Positions 51,762 through 60,836 of a DNA stretch of 64,000 nucleotides are shown in pieces. Each line of letters starts with the position of its first letter. Positions within the stretch are counted from its first letter, which is position 1. The DNA is from Bacillota bacterium (lineage in GTDB: Bacteria > Bacillota > Bacilli > Paenibacillales > Paenibacillaceae), in contig JAEWAQ010000078.1 in NCBI GenBank assembly GCA_023391635.1, forward strand, positions 49,659 through 113,658, in the 5' to 3' direction. The notes under the pieces were generated by a model. It saw only the letters and a list, made by a program, of their open reading frames with translations, did no database searches and was not told the origin of the DNA. A program made the translations under genes and the position numbers.

Positions 51762-53501
51762 TTAATCCTCTTGATATTCCCTGTAGGCTCCGAATACGAA
51801 CAAGTCGTCCTCTCCCAAGGAAGCCGGCGCTTCCTGTTCCGGATCGCCCAACCCCTCCATAATCCGGCGCCACAGCTTCGTTCTCGCATATCGCTGGTGC
51901 ACCAGTTGAAACGAAGTTTGCAGAAGCAGCCGCTTCGCTTCCTCATACTTCCCCACGTCTGCCAGCCATGCAGCCCGCCGTTCCGTCAACCATTCGTCCT
52001 GCAGCGCGCTCGTCTGCGACAGCCAATATTCCCGTTCGGCCCATGCCTCCGGCCCGATGCCGGACAGCGCCAGGTCCCGCTCGACGATCACCTGAGGATG
52101 CAAGGCGAGCGCTCGGGAACGAATATGTCGGTAACATGCCGCAGCCCGGTGCCAATCGCCTTTGTTCCGTCGGTATAACCGCGCGGCCAGCGCCCATGCC
52201 CGGTCTTCTCCCGAGGCCTCCAGCTCCGCGATCGCCTCGTCGATCCGGTCTCTGCCCGCATACCATGCCCCAAGCTGCATCCGCCAGATGCTCGCTTCCT
52301 CCGGCTTGCTGGCCGCCGCATAACGCAGCGCCTCCTCCAACTCCTCGCACCCGGTGAGGGCCCACCGGTTATCGTCCAATCCGGGCGGGGGCGGAATAAG
52401 CTCCGTACTCTGCTGGCGGCAAGCCTCCACCACCCGCTCCCACAGCTCCGTCTCTTCGCTGCGAGCGAAGCCGAACAAGGGAATCTGCTTCGTATTCGGC
52501 AGCTTAACCTCCGGTACCTTCAAGGCGCGTATATCCAACCGCCGATCCGTCGGAATCCAGAACTCCACGTGAACGTGAGAGGCGCCAGGAGCCAACTCAT
52601 TCTTGATCGATTGATCGATGATCGGGCCTGCCTGAATTTCCAGACACTGTTCCCCATCCAGCGTATACTGGTCGACCCACGCTTCATGCTTGCCGATGCC
52701 GTCCGACCACAATTTCATGCCCGGCGTCAACCGCCGATCGGCAACATGGAACAACCCGCTGCCGAGACTCGGAGTATACACGCCGAAAGCCTGGCCATCC
52801 GGTTCCCGCCAGAAGTACCCGGTCATCCGCTTGATGTCCGCCTGCCTGGCCGGCCCCTCCGTCGCCCAGTCGATCGTCTTCATCTCATCCCCATGCTCAA
52901 GCACCGGTCCGTTCGGAAACCAGAATTCGCTGTCCGCGCGAGCCGGCACACCCGCATTGGACCAGGACATCCATGGATGCGGCTCGGACGTCGGGTTGTG
53001 AAAATAAGTCCGCTGCGTCAGGAAATGATCATCCTTGCCAAGCGAGTACTCGACGGTCCATTGCATGCCGAAGCGGATTTCCCGCTCTCCGCACCAGACG
53101 AACAGCCGCTCCTCCGTTTCCGCCGTTCGATAGTGCACAGGCACGATCTGCACGGGAGAATGAGAGATCGGAAAGCTGACTTCGATCCCTCCTCCGATGA
53201 AAAACTGTCGCGGAAGAATCCGTACGGGACGAACCGCAGGGATCACGAATAGCGTTTCCTTGCCCGAAGCTTTATGGATCAGGGAGTGCACCTTGCCGCC
53301 AAGATCGGGGCATATCGTCGCCCGAACCCGGTCGTTCTCTATCGTTACGAACCGATACGACTGCAGGATCGGACGGCGGCTCGTTTCCGCGTAATGCTCG
53401 TACGGGTATACGCCGTCCGGATCTTGGGCGCTCGGGATCGGCCCGGCGGCGACCATCGGATGGGTCAGTAGAACGTCTGAATAGGCTCGCATCGACAGCA
53501 T
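51762..53501 (-). CDS. DUF5107 galactose-mutarotase-fold protein with TPR region
   Basis: The start is the ATG at 53501 (MLSMRAYSDVLL), 17 nt after the preceding stop, with AAGGGAG 11 nt upstream. Of about 579 residues, the first 330 form the DUF5107 beta-sandwich: VTIENDRVRATICPDLGGKVHSL, FFIGGGIEVSFPISHSP, HDHF-like FLTQRTYFHNPT and PWMSWSNAGVPA. The rest is helical with TPR units (ASIWRMQLGAWYAGRDRIDEAIAEL). DUF5107 proteins recur in plant-polysaccharide utilisation loci; their reaction is not settled. No signal peptide, so it acts in the cytosol. Confidence 0.85.
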   Translation of the reverse strand: MLSMRAYSDVLLTHPMVAAGPIPSAQDPDGVYPYEHYAETSRRPILQSYRFVTIENDRVRATICPDLGGKVHSLIHKASGKETLFVIPAVRPVRILPRQFFIGGGIEVSFPISHSPVQIVPVHYRTAETEERLFVWCGEREIRFGMQWTVEYSLGKDDHFLTQRTYFHNPTSEPHPWMSWSNAGVPARADSEFWFPNGPVLEHGDEMKTIDWATEGPARQADIKRMTGYFWREPDGQAFGVYTPSLGSGLFHVADRRLTPGMKLWSDGIGKHEAWVDQYTLDGEQCLEIQAGPIIDQSIKNELAPGASHVHVEFWIPTDRRLDIRALKVPEVKLPNTKQIPLFGFARSEETELWERVVEACRQQSTELIPPPPGLDDNRWALTGCEELEEALRYAAASKPEEASIWRMQLGAWYAGRDRIDEAIAELEASGEDRAWALAARLYRRNKGDWHRAAACYRHIRSRALALHPQVIVERDLALSGIGPEAWAEREYWLSQTSALQDEWLTERRAAWLADVGKYEEAKRLLLQTSFQLVHQRYARTKLWRRIMEGLGDPEQEAPASLGEDDLFVFGAYREYQED

Positions 53502-53518
53502 GCCGCGTGATTCTCCCT

Positions 53519-55459
53519 TCACGATACGGTGTGCTCCCGCCTCGGGCTGATCAGCGGGACGTTGTCCGCCGGATCGAACCAAGGCGTCGCATAACTAGGC
53601 TTATTTACGTATCGCTTCATCGTCAGCCGCAGCTTCAATCCGCTGCCTGGCGCCATAACGACGCTGAACCAAGTGTCGTCAAGCTTCCGATGATCGACCG
53701 TTCGTCCGGCGGCGTTCATAGCGACAAGCTCGGCGAACCGGTGCTCTCCGAAGGAACCGGCCTGCACGATGACCTCACGCTCCGCAAACGCGTCCGTGTT
53801 GATCAACGTCAACTCGATGATCGTTCCTTCCATCTTGTCTACCAGCGCCGCCACTCCTTCCGGCAGCCCGGGCCTGCGCAGCGCGCCGTCATAATAGCGG
53901 ATGCTGGCATGCTGCAAGCCGCCGTGGGAAATATGCGCAGGCGCGCCCAACATGAGCTGCAGCAATCCTTCAAAATAAAGCGGGCAATACTCTTGCCATT
54001 TGTGGATGCTGAGCGGATCCTGCCAGTCCCACCGGAGCGGATCTCCAGCGTCCGAGTGCATCTTCTCCAGCTGCCTGTCGATCAGTGTCATATTGGCCTG
54101 CAGGATGAGCTCCGGGTAGTCCTCGTATTGGCCTTGCATGAACAGAAACCAGGGAATCGTATTGCCGATGAAATGCTTCGTTTCTTTGCCGGTGACCGCG
54201 TTCCTTCCCGAATTGACCGGAATGTCGATCCGCTGCAACTCATCCGGGATCTGGATCCGCAGCACCCGCTCCAAATCCTCCTGCTCCCGAGACAAATACC
54301 AGAGATGGATCGGATGCAGCGAATTGAACGGACGCCAGTCCGTCCACCCCGCATCGCAATGACGGTTCGGCACGACCCAGACGCCATCCTGCCATCGTCC
54401 CATGCTCCATTGCTTGTCGATGACGGTTCTGGCCAGCTTCAGCCATTGCTTGTCCCCGGTCAGCAGCAACACATTGGCGCACGCATTGAGCACCGGCTCG
54501 ATGATCGTCATATAGCCGTGCGGCCACCGCCAGCCGTAATACCCACCCCACCATTTGCCGTCGTTGTACTCGCCGATTTCCCCGGACAGGCCGATATTGT
54601 CGGGAATCAAGCCGTCGTTGCGGACCGTCCGTTCCTCCCATGCACCGATATACTCCTGCACTTGCTTGTGCAGCGATTCGTCGCCCGTCAGCATGTAGGC
54701 ATGTGCGAGCAGCCCCGTCACGTTCAGATTGAGCGGCACGTCGCCCTTGGCCTGGCGTTCGTTCATGAGCCTGATAATATGGCCGTAGATTTCATCGTCC
54801 GACCATCGGCACTTCCCGCTGGCAAAGTCGACGCCGGGGATATCCTCGAACGGGGCCAGGTAGTCGTCCAAGATTTCGCGATGCGTCACCCAGTCCTCCG
54901 CCGTCATTTCGAACCGGGGACCCTTGCTCCCCGTGATCGGAGAACGCATCAACCGATTATGCTTGTCGTAGTTCGGCGCTTTCGGATCGTCTCCGCTGTA
55001 CATCCGGGCGAACCGGACCGCTCTTTGCTTCAGCTTGACCGATTGCGGATCCGACAAGCCGAGGAAGTAGAAATACAAGTAGCCTTCCCCGTGGTGCATC
55101 CAATCGTAATAAGCATCGAATTCGTTATGGATTTGCCCGTACTGCGTCCACTGCCAGGTGATCGACTCCCACATCAGACGGGACAACCGCCCGACTTCTT
55201 CGCTTCCTCCCAGTGCGTACAACAGCGCCAGGTTCATGAACGCTTCATAGGGATCGTCGGAGCCGTCCATGCCCGGCCATTCATCGCGCCATATTAGCGT
55301 GCCGTCGCTGCGGGTGTATCGCGCCGCATATTCGACGGCTGCCCGGTTCAGCTTGTCGAGGATCGCCCGTTCTTGCAGCGCCCACGCCGGTGCCGACCAA
55401 CTGTCTGCGGCGACGATTCGCGGAAGCCCCGTCTCTGAACGCCGATTGTCAATGTTCAC
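53519..55459 (-). CDS. Unrecognised 646-residue probable alpha-toroid carbohydrate-active protein
   Basis: The start is the GTG at 55459 (VNIDNRRSETGLP), with GGAAGGGAG 7 nt upstream. I do not recognise the family. The N-terminal 440 residues are helix pairs with many aromatic residues (WRDEWPGMDGSDDPYEAFMNLALLYALGG, HNEFDAYYDWMHHGEGYLYFYFLG, WWGGYYGWRWPHGYMTIIEPVLNA), as in (alpha/alpha)6 toroids of polysaccharide lyases or family-88/105-type hydrolases. The C-terminal 150 residues are beta-rich (GTIIELTLINTDAF). Candidate catalytic residues include the Asp/His/Tyr in FDAYYDWMHHGEG. No signal peptide; a cytosolic role on an oligosaccharide is likely. Confidence 0.7.
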   Translation of the reverse strand: MNIDNRRSETGLPRIVAADSWSAPAWALQERAILDKLNRAAVEYAARYTRSDGTLIWRDEWPGMDGSDDPYEAFMNLALLYALGGSEEVGRLSRLMWESITWQWTQYGQIHNEFDAYYDWMHHGEGYLYFYFLGLSDPQSVKLKQRAVRFARMYSGDDPKAPNYDKHNRLMRSPITGSKGPRFEMTAEDWVTHREILDDYLAPFEDIPGVDFASGKCRWSDDEIYGHIIRLMNERQAKGDVPLNLNVTGLLAHAYMLTGDESLHKQVQEYIGAWEERTVRNDGLIPDNIGLSGEIGEYNDGKWWGGYYGWRWPHGYMTIIEPVLNACANVLLLTGDKQWLKLARTVIDKQWSMGRWQDGVWVVPNRHCDAGWTDWRPFNSLHPIHLWYLSREQEDLERVLRIQIPDELQRIDIPVNSGRNAVTGKETKHFIGNTIPWFLFMQGQYEDYPELILQANMTLIDRQLEKMHSDAGDPLRWDWQDPLSIHKWQEYCPLYFEGLLQLMLGAPAHISHGGLQHASIRYYDGALRRPGLPEGVAALVDKMEGTIIELTLINTDAFAEREVIVQAGSFGEHRFAELVAMNAAGRTVDHRKLDDTWFSVVMAPGSGLKLRLTMKRYVNKPSYATPWFDPADNVPLISPRREHTVS

Positions 55460-55488
55460 GCGATCGTTCTCCCTTCCTGTAAGATTTG

Positions 55489-56931
55489 CTAAGACCATAC
55501 GCCCAAATAGGGAACTTCGGCTACGGATGACAGCAGCATGTCCTGCTCGCTCAGAGCGCCCTTGCGCAGGAAGATGCCTTCATCCGTCTTGACGAACTGC
55601 GGGCGCTCCGGGAATCCGAAGCGTTCGGGCAGCGCGCGTTCCCCGCCGACCCAGCCCATATCGCGGCCGAACCTCGGTTCGTCCTTGCGCCCGAGCAATT
55701 GATACACGTCCATCGCTTGGTAATCCGTTATCGTCCAGCGATCGCCCTGCTCCATCCAGATACAGCCATCGCCGAGCAACACAGACAGGCGGCGGTTGTC
55801 GGTTCGGCGCAGATCGCGCCACACATCATCCCCGGCGCCATGCCGTGCGATCAAATACAACAAGTCGTGGCTGTGCCAGGCGCTGCCGGGCGCGATATCC
55901 GCTTCGTTGTACCAGCCCGTGGCGGAAGCAAAGTATCCGCGCGAGTTCTGATACGCCGCATAGGTCCGGTCGCACCGCGCCAAGAATTCGGTTAGTTCCG
56001 CGTCCTTCCGCTTGCTCAAATATTGATGGATACCGAACAAGGACATGCCCATGCCGGCGATCAGCATCGGCTCGTTGAGCTTGACCCATCTGCTCCCGGA
56101 ATAATAATAAACCCGGTGCAAGCGAAGCTGCCCGCGACGATCATGCCAGGAAGAGCGCGCCAGATGGCGACAGAGGCGACCCGCTTGCTCTAGATATTGC
56201 TCCCGGCCGTAGATCTCGTAGGCCAGCACAAGCGGCGCGATCAGCAAGCCGTAATATTCCGCTGGCTCCGTACTGGAAGCATCTCCCGCATACCGATAGG
56301 AAGCGGTGCAATCACGGTCCGGCAGTCCGGCGAAATGAAACTCCGCGATCATCGCATCCAGCTGCCGCCGCAGCTCGTCTCCCCAACGATGCTCCCCGAA
56401 CACGCGCTCATACAGCAGCTTGCCCCACAGCCGGGCGTACTCCTGGTTGCTGATCGCCCTTCCGTTCGCGTACATGACGCCGAATGGATAGATGCGGTCG
56501 CAGGCGGCCATCGTGGAAGCGATGCTGTCGCGTATCCGCCGCGCGTCTTCCTCCGGCAACCAATCTCCCGCATACTGCGCCGTCAGGGCCAGGGAGACGT
56601 TCGGCATCATATTGTGAATCAGTCCCCGGGCAAGGCTTTCGCCCATCTGAAAGCCGATGTGCGCATACTGCCCGTCCGGTTGATACGAAGACGACTGAAA
56701 TCGAATGAGACGCCGCAGCGTGTCTTCGAGTTCCGGGTTCCGTCTGGCTTGCAGCATGAGCGCGAGGGCCGGCAACAGTGGACTCGCCCAAGTGCTGTGG
56801 CCGCTCGTATAATCGTTCCATCGGTACGGATTCGACCCCCACACGGAATGATTGTGAAATCCGAATATCGCCCCGTGATCTTGCACCCACGTCAGCAGCC
56901 AATTCGCCAATGCACCTGCGTTCGGCTTCAC
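55489..56931 (-). CDS. Unrecognised 480-residue probable alpha-toroid protein
   Basis: No family is recognised. The 480-residue sequence is made of repeated helix pairs with conserved aromatic and charged residues (FGFHNHSVWGSNPYRWNDYTSGHS, FQMGESLARGLIHNMMPNVSLALTA, RRGQLRLHRVYYYSGSRWVKLNEPMLIAGMGMSLFG). This suits an (alpha/alpha)6 toroid glycosidase or lyase. The N-terminal HNHS and the W/Y-rich lining suggest a sugar-binding pocket. It starts 15 nt after the beta-helix gene and has no signal peptide. Confidence 0.68.
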   Translation of the reverse strand: MKPNAGALANWLLTWVQDHGAIFGFHNHSVWGSNPYRWNDYTSGHSTWASPLLPALALMLQARRNPELEDTLRRLIRFQSSSYQPDGQYAHIGFQMGESLARGLIHNMMPNVSLALTAQYAGDWLPEEDARRIRDSIASTMAACDRIYPFGVMYANGRAISNQEYARLWGKLLYERVFGEHRWGDELRRQLDAMIAEFHFAGLPDRDCTASYRYAGDASSTEPAEYYGLLIAPLVLAYEIYGREQYLEQAGRLCRHLARSSWHDRRGQLRLHRVYYYSGSRWVKLNEPMLIAGMGMSLFGIHQYLSKRKDAELTEFLARCDRTYAAYQNSRGYFASATGWYNEADIAPGSAWHSHDLLYLIARHGAGDDVWRDLRRTDNRRLSVLLGDGCIWMEQGDRWTITDYQAMDVYQLLGRKDEPRFGRDMGWVGGERALPERFGFPERPQFVKTDEGIFLRKGALSEQDMLLSSVAEVPYLGVWS

Positions 56932-56946
56932 GATCGCTTCGCCTCC

Positions 56947-59769
56947 TTACCCGACCTGAGGCTTCTCCCACAATCCGCAGTCGTCCGCATACACTTGCTG
57001 GGCCGGCATCCCGATCACGGCGAGAGCGCCGATATTTTCAATCGCTACCGTAACGTCTGCCGCCTCTGGACCTGTCGTAAAATGCAGTTCGGACAGCGTA
57101 CTCTCCCAGTTCCAGCGATTCACGATCAACTGCGCTTCGGGTCCGCCGTGCCCGCTGACGGACATCCGCGCCGCCCCGGCTCGGAACGAGTTATGGAATA
57201 CCACATTGTGCAGCAGGCTTTGGCCTTCCCCCCGCTGCAGCAAATACACATCGCGCACGCCTTCCACCAAGCCCAGCGGAACGCTGAAGTAACGCCAGAC
57301 CCCGTCATAATCCGCCTGCTGCGCGACCGTGCCGATCAACTCTCCGTCCGGCCGGTCGACGCGCACTTCCACGGTTACGGGACCGAGCACTTTGTTCAAT
57401 CCGATCGACACGAGATCATACTGACCGGACACGCCGAAATCGACACCCGACAGCTTGACCCATTCGTTCGCCCGCATCGGCCCGACATACCGGACATCGC
57501 GGTAGATCGCCGGGCTGCCGTCCGGCTCCAAGTCCCATTGTCCGCGCGCGTGATGCTCGGCATGGTCGACCGCCAGCCGATATTGGCCTCCCGACTTGAT
57601 GCCGGCGAAGAAGGTATATGACGTATGCGGCTTCAAGCCGTTCACCCGCTGCTCAATTCGCTCGCCGGGAGCAAGGACGACCGCATACTTATTGCTGCGA
57701 ACGACCGTCGGATATCCGCCGCTGCGGCTGTAATCCCAAGCACACTCGAACAAGACGCGAGGCGCACCGGAAGCGGCGACCCAGGGCGCCAATCCCCCGG
57801 ATTCGAATCCTCCGTTGCGAATCCGGCTTTCGTGGAACAAGCGAACGAACGGCTCCCCCGTTTGTGCGTCTATTTGCCTGCCCGACGACTCTTCCGCCTG
57901 CGCGTCCATCTGCTCACCCGTATGCACGCCCACATGCTCTCCCGTTTGTGCGTCTATTTGCCTGCCCAACGACTCTTCCGCCTGCGCGCCGGCCCAGCCT
58001 CCCGCGTCCTCCGCACCTTCGTCGAAGCGATGGCCGGGCACCCACGCCTCGCCTCCGAATTCATAAGCCCCGACATCCGGCGCCGTGCCTTGGTGGCCGT
58101 CCGTCACCCCGGGAATGTGGACGCCCTGGCCGATGACTGGGGAATCCGCGCACAGTCGGAAATCTCCCCTTTCGGCGTCGACGAATCGCGGATCCGAATC
58201 GAAGCGATTGTGCGACACGATGCTGTGGCCGCCCCATCGGCGAATTTCCCCGTCCGCGAACAGATTGTTCGCCATATGCGTACCGTACATATCGTCCAGG
58301 CAGAACACGGACGAATCCGCAATCGCCTTGCGGTAGAAGGTGTTATTGTAGATCAGCGTCCGCTGGATCGGCCGATTCAGCACCATGCCCCGCTCGGGGA
58401 TATTCCAGATCACGTTGCGGAAGAAGCTGATCCCGCTCGTCCAGGCATCCATGTAAAAGCCGAAGCTCAGATGGTCGGACAAATTATCGTGCAGCCAGTT
58501 GTGGTGAATTTGCGTCTGATCGAAGTCATGGTTGAACAAATAGATCATGCCCGAATCCTTCGTCAACGCATTGGCGAAAGAGATGTCGCAATAAGCGATC
58601 GTGGAACGGGAAAATACGCCGGAGATCGAAGTCCGGCCTCCTCTGGTGATCGTGCAGCGGCTGACCGTGTGCTCCGCGCCTTGGAGCCAGATCATGCTCG
58701 CATAAGACGCTTCGAAGTTGCCATCGTGGATGTAGCAGTTGAGCACGGCGTTGCGCTCGCCCGATACCGTAATGCCATTGCCCTCGAAATGGGAGATTTC
58801 GCAATCGCGGAGCGCGTTATCCGTCCCGCCCAATGCGACGCCGCGCGTACGTCCATAGATTGACTGCCGGTAACCGAATACGCGATCCAAGCCATATAGG
58901 CGAGACTTTGCGATCAGGCAATGACGGGCCTCTTCCGTCGTAATCGTCGCGCCGCGGCAATCGATGCCGACCACGTGAACGTGCTGCTTGCGCCGCAGGT
59001 CGAACGCATAATCGCGCCGCTTTACTTCCACGGTATGCGCAGACGGATGATTCCCGCCTGGCGCGATCACGTAGAGCATGCGCTCCTCCGGATCGTAATA
59101 CCATTCCTTCTCCGTATCCAGCGCTCGCAGCGTGCGGGTAATGAAATACAAGTCTCCCGGTTTCGTATGGTAATGCTCTGCCGAACTGACCCATTGATCA
59201 TGATGCAGCGTGCCTGCCTTGAATCCGGTCACCTTGGCCGTGGACATGAAATAGCCGACTCCGTTTACGCAAGCGACCATCGCCCCATCCCAGTAGCCGT
59301 CCGGGAACGCTTTCAACTCTTCGTCAAACAGCGTGCCGGTCGGGTAGGCATTTGTCGCCGCATCTACGCGGGCGTACTGCGAACGATCCAGCCGGTCGCC
59401 CATATTCGGCCACTGCGCTTCGATTCCGAGTTCCTCGTCGAAATAGACGAGCGCCGTACTGCCATCTCCCAAATCCCAGCCAATCTTCCCTTTGTAGACG
59501 GATCCTTCATGATGCGTCCATGCCGCGATCTCGTCGCAGCCGCTCACTACCACCCGATCGTTCCGGTACGCCTCGAATCGGATCGGCGCGCCTTCTTGTC
59601 CGCTGCAAGCCGGAACGACCGTCTCCCGGTAAGTGCCCGATCGAATGAAGCAGGTGTCCCCTGCCTTCATCGCCTGCGCCGCTCTGCCGATCGTGCGAAA
59701 CGGCTTTTGCAGCGTCAAGCCGTCATGGTCGTCATCGCCGTATAATGCAACGTAATACGAATGAGCCAC
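56947..59769 (-). CDS. Right-handed beta-helix protein with C-terminal carbohydrate-binding modules
   Basis: The start is the GTG at 59769 (VAHSYYVALYGDDDHDG), because GAGGAGGG lies 6 nt upstream and it follows the reductase stop by 19 nt. Of 940 residues, about 1–560 form a parallel beta-helix (LQKPFRTIGRAAQAMKAGDTCFIRSGTYRE, then NALRDCEISHFEGNGITVSG and NCYIHDGNFEASYASMIWLQ), typical of polysaccharide lyases and alpha-sugar hydrolases. A Gln/Glu/Gly linker (about 605–645) contains a duplicated unit (AEES.GRQIDAQTGE). A CBM4/9-like module (NGGFESGGLAPWV) and a CBM6-like module (VTVEVRVDRPDGELIGTV) follow. No signal peptide is present, which is unusual for such an architecture. Confidence 0.82.
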   Translation of the reverse strand: MAHSYYVALYGDDDHDGLTLQKPFRTIGRAAQAMKAGDTCFIRSGTYRETVVPACSGQEGAPIRFEAYRNDRVVVSGCDEIAAWTHHEGSVYKGKIGWDLGDGSTALVYFDEELGIEAQWPNMGDRLDRSQYARVDAATNAYPTGTLFDEELKAFPDGYWDGAMVACVNGVGYFMSTAKVTGFKAGTLHHDQWVSSAEHYHTKPGDLYFITRTLRALDTEKEWYYDPEERMLYVIAPGGNHPSAHTVEVKRRDYAFDLRRKQHVHVVGIDCRGATITTEEARHCLIAKSRLYGLDRVFGYRQSIYGRTRGVALGGTDNALRDCEISHFEGNGITVSGERNAVLNCYIHDGNFEASYASMIWLQGAEHTVSRCTITRGGRTSISGVFSRSTIAYCDISFANALTKDSGMIYLFNHDFDQTQIHHNWLHDNLSDHLSFGFYMDAWTSGISFFRNVIWNIPERGMVLNRPIQRTLIYNNTFYRKAIADSSVFCLDDMYGTHMANNLFADGEIRRWGGHSIVSHNRFDSDPRFVDAERGDFRLCADSPVIGQGVHIPGVTDGHQGTAPDVGAYEFGGEAWVPGHRFDEGAEDAGGWAGAQAEESLGRQIDAQTGEHVGVHTGEQMDAQAEESSGRQIDAQTGEPFVRLFHESRIRNGGFESGGLAPWVAASGAPRVLFECAWDYSRSGGYPTVVRSNKYAVVLAPGERIEQRVNGLKPHTSYTFFAGIKSGGQYRLAVDHAEHHARGQWDLEPDGSPAIYRDVRYVGPMRANEWVKLSGVDFGVSGQYDLVSIGLNKVLGPVTVEVRVDRPDGELIGTVAQQADYDGVWRYFSVPLGLVEGVRDVYLLQRGEGQSLLHNVVFHNSFRAGAARMSVSGHGGPEAQLIVNRWNWESTLSELHFTTGPEAADVTVAIENIGALAVIGMPAQQVYADDCGLWEKPQVG
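57857..57988. repeat. Intragenic direct repeat in the beta-helix gene linker
   Basis: A 47–48-bp unit starting CCCGTTTGTGCGTC recurs at 57857 and 57941 (84-bp offset, in frame, one base different in the core). It encodes the Q-I-D-A-Q-T-G-E linker units. Confidence 0.8.
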
Positions 59770-59788
59770 ATCTGTCCCTCCTCGCATG

Positions 59789-60691
59789 CTACTGCCATCG
59801 TTGTCCTGGAAATAAAGAAAACACCCTTGCTTCATCGTCCTCAGCCAACCCTTGCCCGTCGCAATAAGCGGCATTTTGAGCTAGAAACTCCACGGAGGTC
59901 GTGCCTGTCAGCGTGATGGCAATATCGGGACAAGCCAGGCTAAAGCGCATTGCCGGCTCTACCAGACCGTTCGAGTCGCCCCGCTGAAGAAACTGGAGCA
60001 GTTGTTTTCGCCGATTCCCCTCTTCGAGCATGGCCGGGTATTTGTACAAAAAAGGAGCCGGACGGTCCGTCAGCAAGCCCATGCAGAGCGGGCTCCCGTG
60101 AATGACGCCGACGTTCGCTTGCCTGGCCAGCGGCAGCAATTGCTCTCTGGCGGTATAGTCGATCAGCGTATACTTGCCGAATGTCTGAATCGTATCGACG
60201 ATGCCATCCTTGATGAATGGCTCCAGCCGATCGAGCTTGCCCGCATTGACGCCGATGGCGCGCACGATGCCTTTCTGCTTGAGCTTGAGGAACGCCGCGA
60301 CCGTCCCTTCCATCGCTTCTTCGTAACTCACCGACTCCAGTTCGTGCAGTTGGATCAGATCGATATAGTCCGTCTGCAGCCGCTGCAAGCTCTCCCGAAC
60401 CGACTTCATCGTGTTCTCGTAGGTGTAAGGAACGCCGCGCGTCACCGCTTTCGTAGCCAGAAAGACCCGGCTCCGCTTCCCCTTCAAGCCTAGCCCGATT
60501 CTTCTCTCGCTTTCACCCCCGCCGTACAACGGAGCCGTGTCGATAAAGTTAATGCCCAGATCAAGAGCCGCATCGATCACCCGCAGCGCTTGCGCATCCG
60601 TCGTTTCGCCGAAATCGCCGCCGAGCGGCGCGCCGCCAAGCCCCAGCTTGGACACGCGGAAATTCGTCTTTCCAAGCACCGCATATTCCAA
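59789..60691 (-). CDS. Aldo/keto reductase, probable aldose (L-fucose/L-galactose type) 1-dehydrogenase
   Basis: The 300-residue AKR has the GLGGAPLGG loop, the catalytic Asp and Tyr in FIDTAPLYGGGESE, a Lys in LATKAV and a His in LIQLHELES, completing the tetrad; the NADP region ITLTGTTSVEFLAQN is at the C-terminus. Similar AKRs oxidise L-fucose or L-galactose to the lactone, which the amidohydrolase downstream could open. The start is a TTG (60691); GAGG 4 nt and AAGGAG 11 nt upstream support it. It is the first gene of the seven-gene operon. Confidence 0.88.
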   Translation of the reverse strand: MEYAVLGKTNFRVSKLGLGGAPLGGDFGETTDAQALRVIDAALDLGINFIDTAPLYGGGESERRIGLGLKGKRSRVFLATKAVTRGVPYTYENTMKSVRESLQRLQTDYIDLIQLHELESVSYEEAMEGTVAAFLKLKQKGIVRAIGVNAGKLDRLEPFIKDGIVDTIQTFGKYTLIDYTAREQLLPLARQANVGVIHGSPLCMGLLTDRPAPFLYKYPAMLEEGNRRKQLLQFLQRGDSNGLVEPAMRFSLACPDIAITLTGTTSVEFLAQNAAYCDGQGLAEDDEARVFSLFPGQRWQ

Positions 60692-60724
60692 TAGACCTCA
60701 CACTCCTTATCATTTCGAGCATAG

Positions 60725-60752
60725 CCATTACGATAGGGAACTTCCATTTCAA
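60725..60752 (-). promoter_or_regulatory. Weak candidate promoter of the carbohydrate operon
   Basis: On the minus strand TTGAAA (60752–60747) and TAATGG (60730–60725) are 16 bp apart, in the only non-coding gap upstream of the operon. The −10 is poor. Confidence 0.3.
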
Positions 60753-60781
60753 ATTTTTATAAAATCGTTTGTTCTGACACT

Positions 60782-60820
60782 AAAAAGCGACCCCCGGGTC
60801 GTCAAGACCGCAGAAGTCGC
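60782..60820 (-). terminator. Terminator of the kbl–tdh–XRE operon
   Basis: GCGAC (60820–60816) pairs with GTCGC (60791–60787), with a nested GGTC/GACC hairpin, then a TTTTT tract on the minus strand. It starts 16 nt after the XRE/cupin stop. Confidence 0.65.
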
Positions 60821-60836
60821 CTTATGTCGGCAGAGC

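Noticed and set aside
53507..55297. Plus-strand open frame of 596 codons
   Set aside because: Antisense shadow of the 646-residue gene in GC-rich DNA; composition is Arg/Pro/His-rich and no start signal is present.
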